Shown: positions 39,408-46,644 of the stretch, piece by piece
Position numbering within the stretch: position 1 is the first letter of the stretch
Layout of the letters: each line of letters starts with the position of its first letter
Assembly (NCBI GenBank): GCA_003349915.1
Contig: QFXE01000023.1
Location: 46,833 to 93,476 of the forward strand
Length of the DNA stretch: 46,644 nucleotides
Reading direction: 5' to 3'
DNA from: an endosymbiont of Escarpia spicata
GTDB taxonomy: Bacteria > Pseudomonadota > Gammaproteobacteria > Chromatiales > Chromatiaceae
Translations under genes and position numbers: made by a program
The notes under the pieces: model-generated
Told to the model about the DNA's origin: nothing
Seen by the model: only the letters and a program-made list of their open reading frames with translations
Database searches by the model: none

Positions 39408-39757
39408 CTTTCTGCCAGTCTCTTCCAGTGCCGTAATAATGAAGCCGTGTACCTGCCGTTGTCCATAAGCAATTTACCACGCCGATTCAACACCACGATA
39501 TCAAGACCTGCCAACAATTCCTGATTTAACCTAAAACTTTCTCGAACCAATCGTTTCAATCGGTTACGATCCACTGCACGGCGCGTGTTCTTCTTGGAAA
39601 TTGCCAAACCCAGTCTCGCAAACTCCAGGCCATTCTCTCTCGCAAGCACCAGAAAAAGATTATCTGTTGAACGTTCTGCCCGACTAAAAACCCGACGATA
39701 TTCGTCGGGTTTCAATAATCTTAATCTGCGGGGAAAACTCCCCTGAACTGCCGTCAA
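39392..39757 (-). CDS. rnpA: Ribonuclease P protein component
   Basis: Protein cofactor of the tRNA 5'-processing ribozyme. The 121 residues contain FPRRLRLLKPDEYRRVF and the RNR motif VDRNRLKRLVRESFR. The start is a TTG (39755-39757), nine bases after the rpmH stop; E. coli also uses a non-ATG start. RNase P RNA itself is not in this window. Confidence 0.96.
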   Translation of the reverse strand: MTAVQGSFPRRLRLLKPDEYRRVFSRAERSTDNLFLVLARENGLEFARLGLAISKKNTRRAVDRNRLKRLVRESFRLNQELLAGLDIVVLNRRGKLLMDNGRYTASLLRHWKRLAERCAIS

Positions 39758-39766
39758 GGACAGAAA

Positions 39767-39901
39767 TTACGATGTCAGACAGGCGCGGCCCTTGGCACGA
39801 CGTGATTTGATCACCTTACGACCATTGCGTGTGGCCATGCGAGCGCGGAAACCGTGGGTACGGACGCGTTTGAGATTACTGGGCTGAAAAGTTCTTTTCA
39901 T
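39767..39901 (-). CDS. rpmH: 50S ribosomal protein L34
   Basis: Small basic protein of the large ribosomal subunit, 44 residues, read from ATG 39899-39901. It opens [20 protein letters not shown] and ends [11 protein letters not shown], close to E. coli L34 throughout. It is the first gene of the rpmH-rnpA-yidD-yidC-mnmE run and has a strong promoter upstream. Confidence 0.98.
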   Translation of the reverse strand: MKRTFQPSNLKRVRTHGFRARMATRNGRKVIKSRRAKGRACLTS

Positions 39902-39962
39902 GACTCTATACCGATATTGCCTGAGCGTTCCCGTAAAATACGGACGAAAAAAAGAGACGCAG

Positions 39963-39990
39963 CATATACCTTACGGCCATATTTTGTCAA
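39963..39990 (-). promoter_or_regulatory. Sigma-70 promoter of rpmH
   Basis: Reading the minus strand, a perfect -35 TTGACA (39985-39990) is followed 16 bases later by TATATG (39963-39968), about 60 bases before the rpmH start. Confidence 0.8.
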
Positions 39991-40033
39991 CAAATTCCCG
40001 GAACAAAAAACGGACACTCCACAGCCTTGAAAC

Positions 40034-40042
40034 TGTGGATAA
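40034..40042 (-). promoter_or_regulatory. DnaA box upstream of dnaA
   Basis: A perfect TTATCCACA on the minus strand lies in the 266-base gap between rpmH and dnaA. It could autoregulate dnaA or belong to a bipartite origin. I could not fix the dnaA promoter in the rest of this gap. Confidence 0.75.
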
Positions 40043-40167
40043 GTCTCTAATCGCAGAGTAGACTTGGTGCCCAGAACAGTTAGAAATTCCATCTCCATCT
40101 CAAACAACATAATTCTATCGGATCATCAGCAGATGGTTACGGTAGCTAGCATTCGGAGACAAACAAG

Positions 40168-41517
40168 TTGGATCTTTGGCAACGTTGTAGCAAGCACCTC
40201 GAACAGGAGCTTTCACCTCAGCAGTTCAATACCTGGATTCGTCCGCTTCAGGTAGTTGAGGAAAACAACCGCCTCCGTCTATTGGCACCCAACCGCTTTG
40301 TACTTGACTGGGTACGCAACCACTATCTCGAATCCATAGATACCTATCTTGGCACCCTCTCTCTGGATAAAACACCTATCATCTCCATCGATATCGGATC
40401 AAAGAAAAAAGCTGCTGCCGTCAGACAGAGAAACAACCCTCAAACCAACAGGACTGGTGTTCAAACCATTGTTCCATCAAAGGGAAGTCCGAACATTGAG
40501 AGCCATCTCAATCCCAACTTCACCTTCGAAACCTTCGTTGAAGGAAAATCCAACCAGATCGCCCGTGCCGCTTCGATGCAGATTGGTGAGAATCCCGGCA
40601 GGGCCTACAATCCTCTATTTATATACGGTGGAGTTGGACTTGGTAAAACCCACCTGATGCACGCTGTGGGTAACACGATTCTGCAACACAATCCTACTGC
40701 CCGGGTCATATACCTCCATTCGGAACGTTTCGTTTCAGAAATGGTTAAGGCGCTGCAGCACAACACAATTGACCAGTTCAAACGTAAGTACCGTTCTGTC
40801 AATGCACTGCTGATTGATGATATTCAGTTTTTCGCCGGAAAAGAGCGGTCGCAAGAAGAGTTCTTTCACACTTTCAATGCACTCTTCGAATCTCAACAAC
40901 AGATCATCTTATCAAGTGACCGATTTCCCAAAGAGGTTGGCGGCCTGGAGGAGCGTCTCAAATCGAGATTTGGCTGGGGTCTGACAGTCGCAATCGAACC
41001 CCCCGACCTGGAAACCCGTGTCGCTATTTTGCAGAGCAAGGCTCTCCAACTGAAAGCCGAACTTCCCAGCGAAGTTGCCTTTTTCATGGGTAAACGTATT
41101 CGCTCCAATATTCGCGAGCTGGAAGGCGCTTTGCGGCGTGTTATCGCCAACTCAACCTTCACCGGAACTAGTATCAATCTCGATTTTGCAAAAAATGCCT
41201 TGAGAGACATGATCGCTGCACAGGACAAACAGGTCACGATCGACAACATCCAAAAAACAGCGGCGGAGTATTTTCAGATACGCACTTCAGATCTACTCTC
41301 TGCAAAACGTAGTCGTTCCATCGCCAGACCCAGACAGATCGCCATGACGCTGGCCAAAGAATTAACAAATCATAGCCTACCCGAGATAGGAGCAGCTTTC
41401 GGTGGTAGAGACCACACCACTGTCATCCATGCCAATAAAAAGATCAAGGAACTGAGGGATAGTGATGTTCGCATATCTGAGGACTACTCAAACCTGTTGA
41501 GGACTCTAAGCAGTTAG
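40168..41517 (+). CDS. dnaA: Chromosomal replication initiator protein DnaA
   Basis: Binds DnaA boxes and melts the origin. The 449 residues start at a TTG (40168) after a CGGAGA site. The N-terminal domain I ([20 protein letters not shown]) and the AAA+ domain are intact: Walker [10 protein letters not shown] at 154-162, Walker [11 protein letters not shown], sensor ILSSDRFP. Domain IV contains [15 protein letters not shown], the DnaA DNA-binding signature. Transcribed away from rpmH, so the replication fork passes it co-directionally. Confidence 0.98.
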   Translation: MDLWQRCSKHLEQELSPQQFNTWIRPLQVVEENNRLRLLAPNRFVLDWVRNHYLESIDTYLGTLSLDKTPIISIDIGSKKKAAAVRQRNNPQTNRTGVQTIVPSKGSPNIESHLNPNFTFETFVEGKSNQIARAASMQIGENPGRAYNPLFIYGGVGLGKTHLMHAVGNTILQHNPTARVIYLHSERFVSEMVKALQHNTIDQFKRKYRSVNALLIDDIQFFAGKERSQEEFFHTFNALFESQQQIILSSDRFPKEVGGLEERLKSRFGWGLTVAIEPPDLETRVAILQSKALQLKAELPSEVAFFMGKRIRSNIRELEGALRRVIANSTFTGTSINLDFAKNALRDMIAAQDKQVTIDNIQKTAAEYFQIRTSDLLSAKRSRSIARPRQIAMTLAKELTNHSLPEIGAAFGGRDHTTVIHANKKIKELRDSDVRISEDYSNLLRTLSS

Positions 41518-41744
41518 TGTGGATAATATGTTGAGAAAAATACTAAAAAATAAAATGGTCACTTATCCACAAGAGATAGACAGGAAACCACAAACTTACA
41601 CGACAGTCATCAACAGGCAATAAAGCTATAAAAGCTATCAAAAACAGTGTGTTATATGAGTTATCCTCATAAGTGTCAGGCACTAATAATAATAATAAGT
41701 AGATATATAAAATAAACTAACTATAACTACCCTGGGTAGAGAAT
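41518..41744. other. Probable oriC between dnaA and dnaN
   Basis: The 227-base gap has a perfect DnaA box at 41518-41526 (minus strand), another at 41563-41571 (plus) and a one-mismatch box TTATCCTCA at 41661-41669. It is A+T-rich, with A-runs at 41535-41556 and an AAT-repeat plus TATATAAAATAAACTAA at 41685-41720 that would serve as the unwinding element. Together with the 40034 box this fits a gammaproteobacterial origin. Coordinates of a minimal origin cannot be fixed by eye. Confidence 0.75.
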
Positions 41745-42845
41745 ATGAAAATAGTTACCAAACGAGAAGCTCTATTGGATCCACTACAGCGGATTGGTGG
41801 GGTTGTCGAAAGAAGGCAAACACTACCAATATTGTCCAATATCCTTATCAACGCTAAATCCAGTGAGATTCAGATAACTGCGACGGATCTTGAGGTTGAA
41901 CTCAGGACGCAGGCAGTTGCTGAGTGTGGTGGAGAAGGTGACTTCACTGTCCCTGCAAGAAAAATTTTGGATATATGTAAAGCGCTACCCGAGGGTGCGG
42001 ACATTATTCTTGAGGTAGATGGTGACAAGGCGAAAATTCGTTCCGGGCGGAGCCGTTTCTCCCTCGGCATATTGCCAGCACAGGATTATCCAGTAATCGA
42101 GCCGACCGCAAGCAGCTCAGTGTTTACGCTTAAAGAGTCTGAACTCAAACAGTTAATTGAGAAGACCCAATTTGCGATGGCTCAACAGGATGTTCGGTAT
42201 TATCTAAACGGGATGTTGCTTGAAATAAGAGATGGTGATGTTAGAACTGTTGCCACAGATGGCCATCGTCTAGCATTGAGTGAATGTATTAACACCGTAG
42301 ATAGTGACTTAGACATCCAGGTCATATTACCTCGTAAAGCGGTGTTGGAATTGGGCAGATTGCTCAAGGATAGTGAGGACGAAATTAAACTTGAGCTAAG
42401 CGCCAACTATATTCGAATTCTTATGGCTGGAGCTGTTTTCACCTCAAAACTTATCGATGGCCGTTTTCCTGATTATCAGCGTGTTATGCCAAGTGGAACA
42501 AATAAAGAACTTCGCGCGGACAAGATACTTTTAAAACAGTCTTTATCCAGAGCATCCATTCTCTCAAATGAAAAGTACCGTGGAATCCGTTTTTCAGCCA
42601 GCAACAACACGCTGCAGCTTCAAGCACATAATCCTAAACAGGAGGAGGCTGAGGAAGAACTGGAAGTAGATTATAGTGGCGACGAAATAAAGATTGGTTT
42701 CAACGTTGGTTATTTCATTGATGTACTCTCAGCAATCAAAGAGGATGAAATTATTGTTGAACTCAAGGACTCTAACAGCAGTGCGTTGATCTACGGGAAA
42801 GACAACAGTAAAAATAGATATGTTGTCATGCCAATGAGAATATAA
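41745..42845 (+). CDS. dnaN: DNA polymerase III subunit beta (sliding clamp)
   Basis: Ring-shaped clamp that tethers polymerase III to DNA. The 366 residues form three clamp domains, starting MKIVTKREALLDPLQRIGGV and ending YVVMPMRI, the family C-terminus. QDVRYYLNGMLLE and TDGHRLA are characteristic. A hairpin terminator follows 20 bases after the stop. Confidence 0.98.
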   Translation: MKIVTKREALLDPLQRIGGVVERRQTLPILSNILINAKSSEIQITATDLEVELRTQAVAECGGEGDFTVPARKILDICKALPEGADIILEVDGDKAKIRSGRSRFSLGILPAQDYPVIEPTASSSVFTLKESELKQLIEKTQFAMAQQDVRYYLNGMLLEIRDGDVRTVATDGHRLALSECINTVDSDLDIQVILPRKAVLELGRLLKDSEDEIKLELSANYIRILMAGAVFTSKLIDGRFPDYQRVMPSGTNKELRADKILLKQSLSRASILSNEKYRGIRFSASNNTLQLQAHNPKQEEAEEELEVDYSGDEIKIGFNVGYFIDVLSAIKEDEIIVELKDSNSSALIYGKDNSKNRYVVMPMRI

Positions 42846-42865
42846 ATTGATAGTAGAGAAGAGAG

Positions 42866-42902
42866 AAAAACCGGCATTGATAACTATTGCCGGTTTTTTT
42901 TT
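42866..42902 (+). terminator. Intrinsic terminator between dnaN and recF
   Basis: AAACCGGCA pairs with TGCCGGTTT around an 11-base loop and is followed by nine T. It ends about ten bases before the recF start. Confidence 0.9.
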
Positions 42903-42911
42903 CGCCTGACC

Positions 42912-43976
42912 TTGAATATTACAAAATTACAAATCCAGAATCTCCGTATTCTTGATTCTGTCGATTTATCTCCACAGCCTGGGATTAACATATTCTGTGG
43001 TGATAACGGTGCTGGTAAAACGAGCTTACTCGAAGCAATATTTTTGCTTGCCCGGGCGAAAAGTTTCAAGAAAACTAGAGGGAAAAATCTTATTCAGGAG
43101 GGGAAAGAGAAACTCTCAGTCTACTCAGAAACTCAGCATACAAACCATTCAATAGTGCGGATCGGTTTTGGTTTGGATAATAATCAAAAGAGAATACAAC
43201 TCAATGGGACACCAGTTTCCCGTGTCTCAGAAGTCGCAAAACTTCTCCCTATCGGGATAGTCACACCAATAATTCATCGCCTGATTGAAGAGGGCCCTGA
43301 CAATAGAAGGAGATTCTTGAATTGGGGAGTGTTTCACGTGGAACACTCGTATGTCTCAATGATGCGGCATTATTCAACAACACTGCAGCAAAGAAACGCT
43401 TCATTGCGTTCTGGTGATTCAAGCTGGAATGTTTGGGATGCGCAATTAATCGACTACGGGGATCAGATTAACCAATTGCGGGCAGATTATTTTAGTAGCT
43501 GGAAATCTGTGTTCCAGTCCCTTGCTGCATCGTTTCCTAGTGTACCAGTGATTAGCTTTAGCTTTTATAAAGGCTGGAATAAATTACTTTCACTTGAAGA
43601 TTCTCTTCAGGCACAAGTCAAAACTGATCTGTCCGCGGGTTTTACAACTACTGGGCCTCATAGGGCTGATATACGCATAACTGTGAATTCTCTACCTGCA
43701 AAGGAGATTCTTTCTCGTGGACAACAAAAGATTGTTGCCACATTGATGGTTTTATCACAGCTCGTTGCGCAGAAAGAGCACACAAATATCAATCCTATTC
43801 TTCTTATGGATGACTTCTCTGCTGAGCTTGATCTAAGAACAACTAATTCCTTACTCTCACTTATTGATTCCAGTGGCTTTCAAACTTTTCTTACAGCAAT
43901 AGACAGCGAAACAGTAACCGGGAAATATAGTAATGAAGCGAAAATGTTTCACGTGGAACACGGAGCAGTAAAATAG
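42912..43976 (+). CDS. recF: DNA replication and repair protein RecF
   Basis: SMC-like ATPase that helps load RecA at gaps. The 354 residues have Walker A GDNGAGKTSLLEAI and, near the end, the ABC signature LSRGQQKIVA and the Walker B LLMDDFSAELD. The start is a TTG at 42912 (MNITKLQIQNLRIL) with no visible ribosome binding site, directly after a terminator. The last 14 residues (EAKMFHVEHGAVK) extend past the usual RecF end, and this tail encodes one of the two parS-like sites. The other lies mid-gene and reads VFHVEH in protein. Confidence 0.95.
   Translation: MNITKLQIQNLRILDSVDLSPQPGINIFCGDNGAGKTSLLEAIFLLARAKSFKKTRGKNLIQEGKEKLSVYSETQHTNHSIVRIGFGLDNNQKRIQLNGTPVSRVSEVAKLLPIGIVTPIIHRLIEEGPDNRRRFLNWGVFHVEHSYVSMMRHYSTTLQQRNASLRSGDSSWNVWDAQLIDYGDQINQLRADYFSSWKSVFQSLAASFPSVPVISFSFYKGWNKLLSLEDSLQAQVKTDLSAGFTTTGPHRADIRITVNSLPAKEILSRGQQKIVATLMVLSQLVAQKEHTNINPILLMDDFSAELDLRTTNSLLSLIDSSGFQTFLTAIDSETVTGKYSNEAKMFHVEHGAVK
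43330..43345. promoter_or_regulatory. parS-like site 1, inside recF
   Basis: TGTTTCACGTGGAACA fits the ParB site consensus (TGTTNCACGTGNAACA) in every fixed position. It lies in recF, in the reading frame that gives V-F-H-V-E-H. Confidence 0.85.
43945..43960. promoter_or_regulatory. parS-like site 2, inside the recF 3' end
   Basis: The same 16 bases as site 1, 615 bases downstream and in the same codon phase, giving M-F-H-V-E-H near the RecF C-terminus. Confidence 0.85.
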
Positions 43977-44032
43977 CTAAGAGTCACAATGCTTTGTTAA
44001 CGATTTTGTCGTTTTGATACCCATTCCCGTTG

Positions 44033-44038
44033 TATAAT
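44033..44038 (+). promoter_or_regulatory. -10 element of gyrB
   Basis: A perfect TATAAT lies about 60 bases before the gyrB ATG. The -35 region is weak: TTGATA and TTGTCG occur upstream, but their spacings of 13 and 21 bases are poor. Confidence 0.5.
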
Positions 44039-44040
44039 GA

Positions 44041-46509
<2,469 letters not shown>

Positions 46510-46548
46510 TGAAGAAAGGTGACAGTATCATTTGATACCCTCCCTTTC

Positions 46549-46565
46549 CCTCCCCGATGGGGAGG
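46549..46565 (+). terminator. Hairpin after gyrB
   Basis: CCTCCCC and GGGGAGG pair around GAT about 40 bases after the gyrB stop. There is no T-run directly after it, so it may instead be part of a repeat. The remaining bases to the window end show no gene start. Confidence 0.4.
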
Positions 46566-46644
46566 TGGCCATCCTGCAAGGGCAGTGACAAAATAGGGTA
46601 ATTTCTTCTTGACCCGAAAAATACTCCCGCAATAATCCTGCTGT

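Overview
This window is the replication-origin region of a gammaproteobacterial chromosome. The block reads mnmE-yidC-yidD-rnpA-rpmH on the minus strand, then dnaA-dnaN-recF-gyrB on the plus strand. The strand switch at about 39.9-40.2 kb, DnaA boxes and two parS-like sites mark oriC. Gene content (full F-type ATP synthase, Rnf-type complex, G/K-type phosphofructokinase, Tat-type TRAP binding protein, PEP-CTERM protein) would suit a free-living or symbiotic Chromatiales-like, possibly sulfur-oxidising, lineage. No gene here proves that lifestyle, so it is inference.

Layout. 1-1.1 kb: 5' part of a phosphofructokinase gene (minus), divergent from an rnfC-D-G-E-A operon (1.3-5.9 kb) that lacks rnfB and ends with a 68-residue Cys-rich membrane protein. 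6.2-12.7 kb: minus-strand run of a secreted thermonuclease, rpmE, a frameshifted DUF3135 gene, a Rof-like gene, hemW, a TRAP binding protein and uvrD. 12.9-17 kb: glk, msrA, an HMGL-like aldolase (minus) and a secreted jelly-roll-type protein. 17.2-21.2 kb: glmS, glmU and slyD (minus). 21.3-28.2 kb: atpIBEFHAGDC (minus), with a good promoter and a terminator. 28.5-29.6 kb: two overlapping lipoprotein genes, the first broken by an in-frame TGA. 29.6-34.7 kb: parB, parA, rsmG, mnmG (minus), interrupted by a PEP-CTERM gene on the plus strand. 34.7-36.1 kb: an OsmC-like gene, a truncated spermidine-synthase-like fragment and a methyltransferase. 36.2-39.9 kb: mnmE, yidC, yidD, rnpA, rpmH. 40.2-46.5 kb: dnaA, oriC, dnaN, recF, gyrB.

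How it fits together. Replication starts at oriC, and the core genes on both sides are transcribed away from it. ParA and ParB are encoded about 10 kb left of the origin, and their probable parS sites lie inside recF on the right. The ATP synthase and the Rnf-like complex are the two membrane energy systems.

The points most worth a second look are the Rnf operon without RnfB but with a small Cys-rich protein in its place, the two in-frame parS sites in recF, a terminator that also encodes a signal peptide, and three disrupted genes. I saw no CRISPR array, tRNA, rRNA, insertion sequence or prophage.
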